Positions 37,550 through 46,695 of a DNA stretch of 64,000 nucleotides are shown piece by piece. Made by a program: the position numbers and the translations under genes. The notes under the pieces are model-generated. The model ran no database searches, was not told the origin of the DNA, and worked only from the letters and a program-made list of their open reading frames with translations. The DNA comes from Winogradskyella eckloniae (GTDB taxonomy: Bacteria; Bacteroidota; Bacteroidia; Flavobacteriales; Flavobacteriaceae): positions 1 to 64,000 of the forward strand of contig NZ_JABRWP010000011.1 of NCBI RefSeq assembly GCF_013249045.1, written 5' to 3'. Numbering within the stretch: the stretch's first letter is position 1; every line of letters begins with the position of its first letter.

Positions 37550-40087
37550 CTAACTAATATAATTCCAAATGTTTTTGTACTTACTCATTTGTCTGTAGGT
37601 ATTTAATATTGCTTGGTGTTGAGGAGCGGCTAAACTCGGATCGCTTTTTAATATGTTCTTAGCATAATAACGCGCTTGTTCTAATATATCCTTATCTTTT
37701 ACAATATCTGCAATTCTAAGGTTTAAAACACCACTTTGTTGCGTGCCCATAATGTCGCCTGGTCCGCGTAGTTTTAAATCGACTTCGGCAATTTCAAAAC
37801 CATCACTACTGCGTACCATCGTTTCTAGCCTTGTTTTACTGTCTTGGCTGAGTTTATGGCTCGTCATTAATATACAATAACTCTGTTCTGCGCCTCTACC
37901 AACACGTCCTCTTAGCTGATGTAATTGGGATAAACCAAAACGTTCTGCACTTTCTATTATCATTACAGATGCGTTTGGTACATTTACACCAACTTCAATA
38001 ACGGTTGTAGCAACCATAATTTGAGTTTCACCATTTACAAAACGTTGCATCTCATAATCTTTGTCTGCAGGTTTCATTTTACCTTGTACAATGGAAATTT
38101 GATAATCTGGCATTGGGAATTCTCTAGAGACACTTTCATAACCATCCATTAAATCTTTGTAATCCATTTTTTCGCTTTCCTGAATTAAGGGATAGACGAT
38201 ATAAATTTGTCGACCTAAGGCAATTTCGTCTTTCATAAACTTGAAAACCTTTAGGCGATTATTATCATATCTATGAACCGTTTTTATCGGTTTTCTTCCG
38301 GCTGGTAATTCGTCAATAATTGAAATGTCTAGGTCGCCATAAACAGACATGGCTAAGGTTCTTGGAATAGGTGTTGCGGTCATTACAAGAATATGCGGCG
38401 GAATAGTTGCCCCTCTAATCTCCCCAGAAGGGAGACTTTTTAGCTGCTTTTCTATATGGCTTATTACATTATCTATGTCTCCAATGACTTGTTCATTTGA
38501 GAATCGAATAACTTTAAAGCCTAAGTCTTTTAGTATTAATGTTCTTATTTCATCAACCTCTTGTTGTTGTAAACTGTTATGATACCCTCCGTCAACTTCG
38601 ATGACTAATTTTTTTTCGAGATTAACAAAATCTACAATAAATTCATCAATGATATGTTGACGCCTGAATTTGAAATCTAATTTTTTAGCTCTTAAACATT
38701 CCCATAAAATTCGTTCAGCTTCGGTACTATTTTTTTTGTTTTCTTGCTGAAATGTTTTCATCAAATTGTAAGCCGAAGGACGAGCAGTCATATATTTTTT
38801 TAGCACGTTTTTAGCTTCCTCCTTTTGGGAGGATTGAGGTGGGCTTTTATGCCATAATTTACTTCTCTGTTTTACGCCAAATCGATGTTGTTCATCAATA
38901 ATTGCGAGTCCTAAATTCTTAAATTTCACTTTATCTTCAAGCAGCGCGTGTGTGCCAATTAAGAGTTGTAAACTGCCGTTTTCTAGATTTTCATGAATAA
39001 TTTTTCGTTCTGAAGTTTTAGTTGATCCTGTGAGTAATGAAATTCTGATTCCTAAGGGTTTACATAATTCGCTTAATCCTTGGTAGTGTTGGACTGACAA
39101 AATAGCAGTTGGCGCCATGAGACAGCATTGAAAACCGTTGTCAAGTCCCATGAGTATTGACATGAAGGCTACAATGGTCTTCCCGGAACCGACATCACCT
39201 TGTAAAAGCCGATTCATTTGCGCATTACTACCCAAATCGTGCCTAATTTCTTTTAAAACGCGTTTCTGTGCGTTGGTCAATTCAAATGGTAAATGGTCTT
39301 TGTAAAAGCTGTTAAAATAAGTGCCGACTTTATCAAATTGGAAGCCTTTTATTTTAGATTTATGTATGAGGTTTTTAATAATTAATTGTAATTGAATGTA
39401 GAATAATTCTTCAAATTTTAACCTGAATTTTGCTCTTGCTAAAAGCTCTGGAGTCTTCGGGAAATGAATATTAAAAAGTGCTTCTGATTTCGAAATTAAT
39501 TTCAATTCTTTCAAAATAGAATCTGGTAATGTTTCAACAAAACGACCTTTAGTTTCCAAAAATAATTGCTGCATTATTTTGGATGTTATTTTGTTTGTAA
39601 TGCCTTTATTAGATAATTTTTCGCTTGAAGGGTATATGGCTTGCATGGCAGAGCGCAGACTGCTTTGGTGTTCTTTTTGCAATTCTATTTCGGGATGTGG
39701 CATGCTGTATTTTCCGCCAAACCAATTCGTTTTTCCAAAAATCACATAGGTTTGTCCTGGTTTAAGACTTTCTCTAATCCATTTCTGACCACGAAACCAA
39801 ACCAATTCCATTTGTCCAGTATCATCTCTAAAGTCAGCAACTAAACGTTTACCTCGTTTTTGCGCCACTTCTCTAAAGCCTATTAATTTACCTATAATCT
39901 GTACTTCAGCACCATTTCGTTGTAACTGATTTACTTTGTAATATTGAGTGCGATCTATGTACCGATTTGGAAATAAATTGATGAGGTCTTGATACGTCTG
40001 AATACCTAACTCCGAACGCAATAAATCTGCGCGGTTTGGTCCAACACCTTTGAGGTAGTCAATGGGAGTTTGTAAATTCACACTCAT
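37550..40087 (-). CDS. recG: ATP-dependent DNA helicase RecG with an in-frame DUF559 nuclease insert
   Basis: RecG reverses stalled replication forks and processes Holliday junctions. The N-terminal wedge/OB domain occupies about 1-250. Helicase motifs are GDVGSGKT (297-304, Walker A), DEQH (398-401, motif II) and TATP (570-573, motif III). The C-terminal half has VATTVIEVGVNVPNA and QLRGRVGRG. The protein is 845 residues; the usual length is about 700. The excess is residues about 415-560, placed between motifs II and III, where normal RecG runs directly from SKLWHK to TIPPHILVM. The insert encodes a Vsr/DUF559 PD-(D/E)XK domain. The reading frame stays open on both sides and all helicase motifs are present, so the protein may still work. 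miaE follows in the operon. Confidence 0.93.
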   Translation of the reverse strand: MSVNLQTPIDYLKGVGPNRADLLRSELGIQTYQDLINLFPNRYIDRTQYYKVNQLQRNGAEVQIIGKLIGFREVAQKRGKRLVADFRDDTGQMELVWFRGQKWIRESLKPGQTYVIFGKTNWFGGKYSMPHPEIELQKEHQSSLRSAMQAIYPSSEKLSNKGITNKITSKIMQQLFLETKGRFVETLPDSILKELKLISKSEALFNIHFPKTPELLARAKFRLKFEELFYIQLQLIIKNLIHKSKIKGFQFDKVGTYFNSFYKDHLPFELTNAQKRVLKEIRHDLGSNAQMNRLLQGDVGSGKTIVAFMSILMGLDNGFQCCLMAPTAILSVQHYQGLSELCKPLGIRISLLTGSTKTSERKIIHENLENGSLQLLIGTHALLEDKVKFKNLGLAIIDEQHRFGVKQRSKLWHKSPPQSSQKEEAKNVLKKYMTARPSAYNLMKTFQQENKKNSTEAERILWECLRAKKLDFKFRRQHIIDEFIVDFVNLEKKLVIEVDGGYHNSLQQQEVDEIRTLILKDLGFKVIRFSNEQVIGDIDNVISHIEKQLKSLPSGEIRGATIPPHILVMTATPIPRTLAMSVYGDLDISIIDELPAGRKPIKTVHRYDNNRLKVFKFMKDEIALGRQIYIVYPLIQESEKMDYKDLMDGYESVSREFPMPDYQISIVQGKMKPADKDYEMQRFVNGETQIMVATTVIEVGVNVPNASVMIIESAERFGLSQLHQLRGRVGRGAEQSYCILMTSHKLSQDSKTRLETMVRSSDGFEIAEVDLKLRGPGDIMGTQQSGVLNLRIADIVKDKDILEQARYYAKNILKSDPSLAAPQHQAILNTYRQMSKYKNIWNYIS
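38409..38844 (-). mobile_element. In-frame insert in recG encoding a DUF559/Vsr-like nuclease domain
   Basis: About 436 bp. The left end GCCCCTCTAATCTCCCCAG and the reverse complement of the right end, GCCCACCTCAATCCTCCC, are imperfect inverted repeats. Each end also folds by itself: TCTCCC/GGGAGA at 38419-38435 and TCCTCC/GGAGGA at 38817-38833, both with 6-bp stems and 5-base loops. The translated insert has NSTEAERILWECLRAK, FKFRRQHIIDEFIVDFV (D486) and LVIEVDGGYHN (E497, D499), then LGFKVIRFSNEQV. This is the DUF559 endonuclease pattern also found as small stand-alone proteins in Bacteroidota. The ends translate to proline- or glycine-type linkers (SPPQSSQKEE and LPSGEIRGA). Target duplication cannot be fixed without an uninterrupted relative. 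Confidence 0.85.
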
Positions 40088-40161
40088 AATTTGCTAATAT
40101 AATAATAGTGTTTTGAAGAGGTAAATAGAATTTGAGTTATTCATACTTGAGTTGTTCAAAA

Positions 40162-40210
40162 TTTACGGTTTTACCACAGTATGTTTACGGTTTTACCACA
40201 TCATTTACGG
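40162..40210 (+). repeat. Direct repeats upstream of the endonuclease gene
   Basis: TTTACGGTTTTACCACA occurs twice (40162-40178 and 40184-40200, 22 bases apart), followed by a partial copy TTTACGG at 40204-40210, 20 bases further. The spacing is about two helix turns, just ahead of the candidate -7 box at 40223, so an activator or repressor site is plausible. Confidence 0.6.
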
Positions 40211-40222
40211 ATAACAGTTTCG

Positions 40223-40230
40223 TAAATTTA
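40223..40230 (+). promoter_or_regulatory. Candidate -7 box of the endonuclease gene
   Basis: TAAATTTA matches seven of eight positions of TAnnTTTG and lies 36 bases before the ATG at 40266. The same box with the flank ATTTACGGATA/TATCCGTAAAT is also seen near 55511 upstream of the pcrA-like gene. Confidence 0.4.
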
Positions 40231-40265
40231 AGCTTTAGCATTAATTAAATTTAAAACCTATTTTT

Positions 40266-43151
40266 ATGAAAAAATTATTACTTCTGTTTTTTGCAATTCC
40301 TTTAATAGGTATTGCTCAAATTCCATCGTATTACAACGATGTTGACCTAACACTTTCAGGATTGTCCTTAAAAGATGAATTAGCAGTGAAAGTAATTAGT
40401 ACACATTCTAGCTATTTAACTTACACTCCAGGTGTTTGGGATGCACTTAAGCAAACTGATTTAGATCCAAATGATAATTCAAAAGTTTTGATGATTTATG
40501 GTTATGATGATAATGATGGAGATTCTAAGACTGATAGAACTAGAGGAGTTAATGATAATGGGGGAAGCGTTGGAGATTGGAATAGAGAACATGTTTTTCC
40601 AAAGTCATTAGGAAGCCCAAATTTAGGAACATCTGGACCAGGAGCAGATGCACATCATTTAAGACCTTGTGACACGCAATGGAATTCTACCAGAAATAAT
40701 AGAAAGTTTACAGATGGAAGTGGCGATGCTAGTATTGTTGGTGCTTTTTGGTATCCTGGTGATGAATGGAAAGGTGATGTTGCACGTATGATGATGTATA
40801 TGTATTTAAGGTATGGTAGTCAGTGTTTGCCAATTAATGTGGGAGAAGGAACATCTGTTTCAATCGATGCAAATATGATTGACCTTTTTTTACAATGGAA
40901 TGTAGATGATCCCGTTTCTGCTTTTGAAGAACAAAGAAACCCAATTCTTGAAAATTTACAAGGTAATAGAAATCCTTTTATAGATAATCCTGCTTTTGCA
41001 ACAGAAATTTGGGGAGGACCACAAGCAGAAGATAAGTTTGGTTCTTCCTCTTCAGACACACAAGCACCAACTGCACCATCTAATTTAGTTGTTTCAAATG
41101 CAACAACGACAACGCTAGATTTAACTTGGGGAGCATCAACAGATAACGTTGGTGTTGTTAGTTATAATATTTATGAAGGTGGAGCTTATTTAGATACATC
41201 TGCGAATACTTCTTATACAGTAAATTCTTTAGCCTCTAACACAACGTACTCATATACAGTTTACGCTTTAGATTCTGCAGGTAATGTTTCATTAGTAAGT
41301 AATTCAGCATCAGGCACAACGTTGTCTGCAGGTACTGGAAGTAGTGCTTCAGAATTATTTATTTCAGAATACGTAGAAGGTTCTTCGTACAATAAGGCAA
41401 TAGAGTTAGCTAACTTTACAGGTGCATCAATAGATTTATCTTCATATGATTTAAGAAGAAATACAAATGGAGGTTCTTCTTGGGGAACAGCATTGTCTTT
41501 ATCAGGTAGTGTTATAGATGGTGATGTTTATGTAGTATCTCATAGTTCTGCAGCTTCTGCGGTTACAACAGAAGCTGATTTAACAACAACTGCAAGTGCA
41601 ATGATTTTTAATGGAAATGACCCAGTAGGTTTGTTTAAAAATGGCGTTTTAATTGATATTGTGGGTGTATTTAATAATGGCTCTTCAAATTTTGCAAAAG
41701 ACACAACCTTAAGACGCATAAATTCTGTAACGGATCCAACAACAACTTATAATACTGCAGAATGGGATAGTTATTCTTCTAATACCTTTGATGGTATAGG
41801 TTCGCATACTATAGATGGTGGTACTACTGTTGATACTATTGCGCCAACTACTGTAGAGAATATAATTGTATATAACGAAACAGAAACGACTTTAGATATC
41901 TCTTGGGACGCTTCAATTGATAATGTTGGAGTGGTTTCATATAATTTGTATTTAAATGGTGTTTTAAATACAATGACAGCAAACACCTCTATTCAGGTTA
42001 CAGGTTTATCTGTTGATACTAGTTATTCTATTGTAGTAAATGCTATTGATGCATCTGGTAATGTGTCTAGCGATAGTGTTTTAATTTATGGGCAAACTGT
42101 AGATTTAACTGCTCCATCTACTCCAAGTAGTTTAGTTGTTTCAAATGCAACGACATCTTCATTAGATTTATCTTGGGTTGCTTCAACAGATAATGTTGGT
42201 GTGATTATTTATGAAATTTATGAAGATGGTGCTTATTTAGATTCGTCTTCTAATACATCGTATTCAGCAGCTTCTTTAGCATCAAATACAACGTATTCAT
42301 ATGTAGTTTATGCTTTGGACGCAGCAGGTAATATTTCATTAGTAAGTAATTCAGCATCAGGTACAACGTTATCTTCAGGTTCTGGAAGTAGTGCGTCAGA
42401 ATTGTTTATTTCAGAATATGTTGAAGGTTCTTCGTATAATAAGGCAATAGAGATAGCAAACTTTACAGGTGCGTCAATAGATTTGTCTTCATATGATTTA
42501 AGAAGAAATACAAATGGAGGTTCATCATGGGGAACAGCATTGTCTTTATCAGGTAATGTTTTAGATGGCGATGTTTATGTGGTTGCTCATAGTTCTGCAT
42601 CTTCAGCAGTTACAACAGAAGCTGATTTAACAACATCTGCAAGCGCAATGATATTTAATGGCAATGATCCAGTAGGTTTATTTAAAAATGGTGTTTTAAT
42701 TGATATTGTAGGCGAATTTAATAATAGCTCAAATTTTGGAAAAAATACAACCTTAAGACGTATAAGTTCAGTAACAGAGCCAACAACGACTTATAATACT
42801 GCAGAATGGGATAGCTATTCTTCTAACACGTTTTCTGATTTAGGTGTACACACAATTTCTAGCTCTTCTGCAAGAGAAGCTGTGGCTGAAGTGGAAAATA
42901 TTAAATTAGAACCTGAATTAACAGCATTATTAGAAGTTAGGTTATTTCCTAATCCTGTAAATTCTAAGTTAAATATTGAAGTTAATAATGCAAATGTAAC
43001 TTATAGTATATACAGCTCTTTAGGAAGAGAAATACTTAAAGGAGATTTAATTGCAGGTCAACTAAATGTTAGTTATTTAGAGCCAGGAATGTATATGATT
43101 ATGATTAGTGATGGAAAAAACGTAGTAACAGAACGATTTATTAAAAAGTAA
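40266..43151 (+). CDS. Secreted endonuclease I with FN3 and lamin-tail domains, T9SS type-A sorting
   Basis: A 961-residue extracellular nuclease. The signal peptide (MKKLLLLFFAIPLIGIAQ) is followed by an endonuclease I domain (about 20-255). This has DWNREHVFPKS (active-site region, H109), DAHHLRPCDTQWNSTRNNRKF and ARMMMYMYLRYG. An FN3 module (about 265-350), a lamin-tail domain (about 358-510), a second FN3, a third FN3 and a second lamin-tail domain follow. The C-terminal 75 residues (LFPNPVNSKLNIEV to TERFIKK) are a T9SS type-A sorting domain. It probably degrades DNA outside the cell for nutrients or biofilm turnover. The two FN3-plus-lamin-tail units are near copies. Single-gene transcript with a strong terminator. 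Confidence 0.93.
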   Translation: MKKLLLLFFAIPLIGIAQIPSYYNDVDLTLSGLSLKDELAVKVISTHSSYLTYTPGVWDALKQTDLDPNDNSKVLMIYGYDDNDGDSKTDRTRGVNDNGGSVGDWNREHVFPKSLGSPNLGTSGPGADAHHLRPCDTQWNSTRNNRKFTDGSGDASIVGAFWYPGDEWKGDVARMMMYMYLRYGSQCLPINVGEGTSVSIDANMIDLFLQWNVDDPVSAFEEQRNPILENLQGNRNPFIDNPAFATEIWGGPQAEDKFGSSSSDTQAPTAPSNLVVSNATTTTLDLTWGASTDNVGVVSYNIYEGGAYLDTSANTSYTVNSLASNTTYSYTVYALDSAGNVSLVSNSASGTTLSAGTGSSASELFISEYVEGSSYNKAIELANFTGASIDLSSYDLRRNTNGGSSWGTALSLSGSVIDGDVYVVSHSSAASAVTTEADLTTTASAMIFNGNDPVGLFKNGVLIDIVGVFNNGSSNFAKDTTLRRINSVTDPTTTYNTAEWDSYSSNTFDGIGSHTIDGGTTVDTIAPTTVENIIVYNETETTLDISWDASIDNVGVVSYNLYLNGVLNTMTANTSIQVTGLSVDTSYSIVVNAIDASGNVSSDSVLIYGQTVDLTAPSTPSSLVVSNATTSSLDLSWVASTDNVGVIIYEIYEDGAYLDSSSNTSYSAASLASNTTYSYVVYALDAAGNISLVSNSASGTTLSSGSGSSASELFISEYVEGSSYNKAIEIANFTGASIDLSSYDLRRNTNGGSSWGTALSLSGNVLDGDVYVVAHSSASSAVTTEADLTTSASAMIFNGNDPVGLFKNGVLIDIVGEFNNSSNFGKNTTLRRISSVTEPTTTYNTAEWDSYSSNTFSDLGVHTISSSSAREAVAEVENIKLEPELTALLEVRLFPNPVNSKLNIEVNNANVTYSIYSSLGREILKGDLIAGQLNVSYLEPGMYMIMISDGKNVVTERFIKK

Positions 43152-43169
43152 AAATTATTAGTTTTATTA

Positions 43170-43198
43170 AAGACCGAGCATTGCTCGGTCTTTTTTTT
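43170..43198 (+). terminator. Terminator of the endonuclease gene
   Basis: GACCGAGC and GCTCGGTC form a perfect 8-bp stem around ATT, extended by A-T pairs and followed by eight T. Confidence 0.95.
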
Positions 43199-43273
43199 GC
43201 AATTATTTAACTTTATTTCGTTGTAGTTATTTGAGATTTGTATTTTGGTCTTATTCTTGTTTTATATCTAGTT

Positions 43274-45247
43274 ATGAAGAATTCTATTATCTATTTATTT
43301 GTTTTTATTACCAGTATTTCCTTTGCTCAGCAAACGGATTATGTGGATTTTGAAAGGATTGAGGCTTTAATTAGCTTTGACCCTGAAGTGTCTACTGTTT
43401 ATGGTGAAGGAGCATGGTTTTTCGAAGTTTTAAAACCGGTAGACTCGATTTTTATTGATGCTAAGGGGTTAAAAAATGGAAATGAGTTTCCAGATTGGAT
43501 GAATGATAATCTTGAAACAACTTATGATGGAGAAAAGATTTGGATAAAAGGTGATTTTGAAGTAGGTAGAATTTATGAATATAAAATTAAGTATGAAGTT
43601 GTTCCTAAGAAGGCGCTTTATTTTTTAAAAGTAAAGAATGATTGGAATATTTGGTCTCAAGGTCAGGGAAAATACACTAGTAATTGGCTTCCTAGTTTTG
43701 ACGATGTAAATGAAAAAGTAATTTTTGATTTAGCGTTTCAATTTAGACCTGAATATGAGTTGATTTCTAATGGAGTTTTAAAATCTAAAACTTATGACAA
43801 GCACTTAGCTAATAATCATTTTCTTTTTAACATGAAAAAACCAATGTCCAGCTACCTAGTAGCACTTGCAATTGGTAAATACAATAAGAAAACTGAAACT
43901 TCTAAATCCGGAATTCCATTAGAATATTACTATTACCCAGAAGATTCTTTAAAATTTGAGTCTACGTATCGTTATTCAAAACAGATGTTCGATTTTTTAG
44001 AGGAAGAAATAGGATTTCCTTTTCCATGGCAGAATTATAAACAGGTTCCTGTCCATGATTTTTTGTATTCTGGAATGGAAAACACAAGTCTAACCATTTT
44101 TTCAGATGCTTTTGTGGTGGACTCCATTGGCTTTAATGATAAAAATTATGTCAATGTTAATGCGCATGAATTAGCGCATCAATGGTTTGGTGATTTGGTA
44201 ACTGCAAAATCTGGGAAACACCATTGGTTGCAAGAAGGTTTTGCGACGTATTACGCACTTTTAGCTGAACGCGAAATTTTTGGTGATGACTATTTTTATT
44301 TTAAACTATTAGAAAACGTACTCGATTTAAGTCGGCAAGATTTAACTGGTAATGGCACTTCATTATTAGATGAGAAAGCCAGTAGTTTAACCTTTTACCA
44401 ACGAGGCGCTTTTGTGTTGCATGCTTTAAAATATAAAGTTGGAGATGCTGTGTTTAAGAAAGCAGTAAAAAATTATCTCACAAAATATCAGTTTGGCAAT
44501 GTAGAAACCAAAGATTTTATTGCTGAAGTACAGAAAGTGTATGGTAAATCGTTACGCAGTTTTGTAAATTATTGGATTGTAAGTAAAGATTTTCCTTATG
44601 AGCAAGCGTTTGAAATCCTCAAAAAGCAATCTGTGTTTGTCAATGAGTATGCGATCGTCGATTGCGAAGCGCAGTCCTCTAAATGTGCAGAACAACTGAA
44701 GTATTATATTTCTGATGAAGCTAAAGCTAAGATTATTTCTCAAGTACCAGACTTAGTAACAGCAGATACCTTTAAAAACGGACTAAAAGTAAGACAGGCG
44801 ATTGCGCAACATGTAACTAATATTCCTTTGGCTTTAAAATCAGAGTATGAGACATTGTTAGACGATAAATCGTATGTTACTATAGAAACTGCATTGTATA
44901 ATCTTTGGACTAGTTTTCCGGCAGATCGTGCTAAATACTTATCTAAAACGAGAGATGTTGTTGGTTTTAGCGATAAAAATGTACGTTTATTATGGATAGT
45001 TTTAAATTTAAACACGCCATTCTACGAAGCCGATAATAAATATGATCTCTTTAATGAATTAAAACAATATACTGGAGAAAAATATAATGCAGAATTAAGA
45101 ATGAGCGCATTTAATTACCTTTACTTAATGAAATCTTGTGACGAAGACTGTATTTCTGAATTAGAAAAAGCGAAATCGCATCATAACTGGAGAATGGTTA
45201 AGTTTGCAAAAGATTTAATTAAAAAAATAGAAGAAAACAAAAATTAA
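43274..45247 (+). CDS. M1 family metallopeptidase (aminopeptidase N-like)
   Basis: The ATG at 43274 gives a clean signal peptide (MKNSIIYLFVFITSISFAQ); reading from 43238 would add 12 residues. The M1 catalytic domain has SGMENTSLT (substrate-binding, GxMEN type) and HELAHQW, whose zinc ligands are H298, H302 and E321 of HHWLQEGFATYY (HExxH-18-E). A tyrosine expected downstream is present in LTFYQRGAFVLHAL. The C-terminal ERAP-like helical part is short. The protein trims N-terminal residues from peptides in the periplasm or outside the cell. Its stop codon overlaps the patatin start, so the two are translationally coupled. Confidence 0.93.
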   Translation: MKNSIIYLFVFITSISFAQQTDYVDFERIEALISFDPEVSTVYGEGAWFFEVLKPVDSIFIDAKGLKNGNEFPDWMNDNLETTYDGEKIWIKGDFEVGRIYEYKIKYEVVPKKALYFLKVKNDWNIWSQGQGKYTSNWLPSFDDVNEKVIFDLAFQFRPEYELISNGVLKSKTYDKHLANNHFLFNMKKPMSSYLVALAIGKYNKKTETSKSGIPLEYYYYPEDSLKFESTYRYSKQMFDFLEEEIGFPFPWQNYKQVPVHDFLYSGMENTSLTIFSDAFVVDSIGFNDKNYVNVNAHELAHQWFGDLVTAKSGKHHWLQEGFATYYALLAEREIFGDDYFYFKLLENVLDLSRQDLTGNGTSLLDEKASSLTFYQRGAFVLHALKYKVGDAVFKKAVKNYLTKYQFGNVETKDFIAEVQKVYGKSLRSFVNYWIVSKDFPYEQAFEILKKQSVFVNEYAIVDCEAQSSKCAEQLKYYISDEAKAKIISQVPDLVTADTFKNGLKVRQAIAQHVTNIPLALKSEYETLLDDKSYVTIETALYNLWTSFPADRAKYLSKTRDVVGFSDKNVRLLWIVLNLNTPFYEADNKYDLFNELKQYTGEKYNAELRMSAFNYLYLMKSCDEDCISELEKAKSHHNWRMVKFAKDLIKKIEENKN

Positions 45248-46131
45248 TGCGAGCATTAGTCATATCTGGAGGAGGAAGTAAAGGTGCATTTGCTGGTGGT
45301 GTTGCACAGTATTTAATGGAACGCGAAAAACATAATTACGATATGTTTTTAGGGACTTCAACAGGTAGTTTGTTGGTGCCACATTTAGCGGTAAATGAAA
45401 TAGGTAAGCTTTATGATATTTTTACAAATGTGCAGCAGACAGATATTTTTAGTATAAGTCCATTTGTGCAACGTAAAAAAGGCGATAGAGAGTATGTCTC
45501 AATAGATTTTATTAATTCGCTATGGCAATTTATTAGGCGAAAGCGAACATTCGGAGAAAGTAAAGCCCTAAGGAAACACATAAGAAAAAATGTAACCTAT
45601 GAGGAATATTTAAAAATTAGAAAAGAAAAGCATGATGTTGTCGTCACTGTTTCAAATTTATCAATGAATCGTGTGGAGTATAAATCTATACAAGAGTGTT
45701 CTTATGAAGAGTTTTGTAATTGGATTTGGATTTCATGTAATTACATTCCTTTTATGTCTTTAGCCAAAGTAGATGGTTATGAATATGCAGATGGTGGTTT
45801 AGGTAGTGTTATTCCTATTAGAGAAGCAATTTTAAGAGGTGCAACAGAAATAGATGCCATAGTGTTAGAAGCAGAAACCTTAGGAAAGCAAAAGGTATTG
45901 GGTAAAAACCCATTTTCGTTAATGATAAGCCTTTTTGGTCACCTGTTAGATCAAGTAGAGAAAAATGATATAATAATAGGTAAGTTAGCTGCAAAGCATA
46001 GAAATGTAAAATTGAATCTCTATTACACACCTACAACTCTCACTGAAAACTCATTAATCTTTAGCAAACGACTTATGGAAAAATGGTGGCGGGAAGGTTA
46101 TGAATACGCTGAGAAACGTCACGATAAATAG
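45247..46131 (+). CDS. Patatin-like phospholipase
   Basis: A 294-residue serine lipid hydrolase with a Ser-Asp dyad. GGGSKGAFAGG (8-18) is the oxyanion loop, GTSTGS (36-41) carries the nucleophile S38 and ADGGLGSVIP (181-190) the Asp D182. No signal peptide is visible, so it is probably cytoplasmic or peripheral. The ATG overlaps the TAA of the M1 peptidase by one base (TAATG). Substrate is likely a phospholipid or acyl-glycerol; specificity is unknown. Confidence 0.93.
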   Translation: MRALVISGGGSKGAFAGGVAQYLMEREKHNYDMFLGTSTGSLLVPHLAVNEIGKLYDIFTNVQQTDIFSISPFVQRKKGDREYVSIDFINSLWQFIRRKRTFGESKALRKHIRKNVTYEEYLKIRKEKHDVVVTVSNLSMNRVEYKSIQECSYEEFCNWIWISCNYIPFMSLAKVDGYEYADGGLGSVIPIREAILRGATEIDAIVLEAETLGKQKVLGKNPFSLMISLFGHLLDQVEKNDIIIGKLAAKHRNVKLNLYYTPTTLTENSLIFSKRLMEKWWREGYEYAEKRHDK

Positions 46132-46173
46132 TTTTTAGGTAAATCGTTTATAAGGTTTAGTAATCTCAAAAAA

Positions 46174-46695
46174 TTACCACATCTCACTAACCTCTTGTTT
46201 AATGAAAGCTAATGCAGCACCACTTGGCGCAGGCTTATCCATTAAATCAGTTAATACAACTTCTCGTAGCTTTGTGGCAGAGTCTGTAGATTCTTGCATT
46301 GTTGCTTTTCTTATAAGTTGAATCGTTGCGTTTTTTGCCGCTTGCGTAATAGACCAACATTGGTCACTTACATAGATTTGCTGAGATAAATTATGTTCAA
46401 ATTCTTGTTCTATAGTAGCAATAAGTAATGCTTCGTAGTCTTCTTTGTTTGACGATGTTGGGTTGACTCTCGTAAGCAATTTAGAAGGTGCAACACGTTC
46501 TAAAAAAAGTGCCATACGCTCATAGGCTTGTAAACGTAATGGAAAGGTTTCTTTCTGTAAATCTTTTTGCAATAGAAAGTTTCTTCTATTATTTTCATTA
46601 TCTGTGTGCATCTTAAAAAAGTAATATGAAATACCACCAACAATTAAAGCAGGTGCAATACTAAAAATAAGCTCTATAATTTTATCAATATCCAT
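46174..46695 (-). CDS. Hypothetical protein with one N-terminal membrane helix (173 aa)
   Basis: One hydrophobic segment (IIELIFSIAPALIVGGISYYFF, about residues 5-27) anchors a helical soluble part with charged stretches and RLQAYERMALFLERVAPSKLL. The C-terminus has AALAFIKQEVSEMW. I do not recognise a named domain. It is convergent with the patatin gene and has no same-strand neighbour nearby. Codon use is like the surroundings. Confidence 0.72.
   Translation of the reverse strand: MDIDKIIELIFSIAPALIVGGISYYFFKMHTDNENNRRNFLLQKDLQKETFPLRLQAYERMALFLERVAPSKLLTRVNPTSSNKEDYEALLIATIEQEFEHNLSQQIYVSDQCWSITQAAKNATIQLIRKATMQESTDSATKLREVVLTDLMDKPAPSGAALAFIKQEVSEMW

Noticed and set aside
38409..38844. 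Intein or intron in recG
   Set aside because: No Cys/Ser at a splice start with a terminal His-Asn, no HINT motifs, no intron structure. The ends look like inverted repeats and the domain is DUF559.
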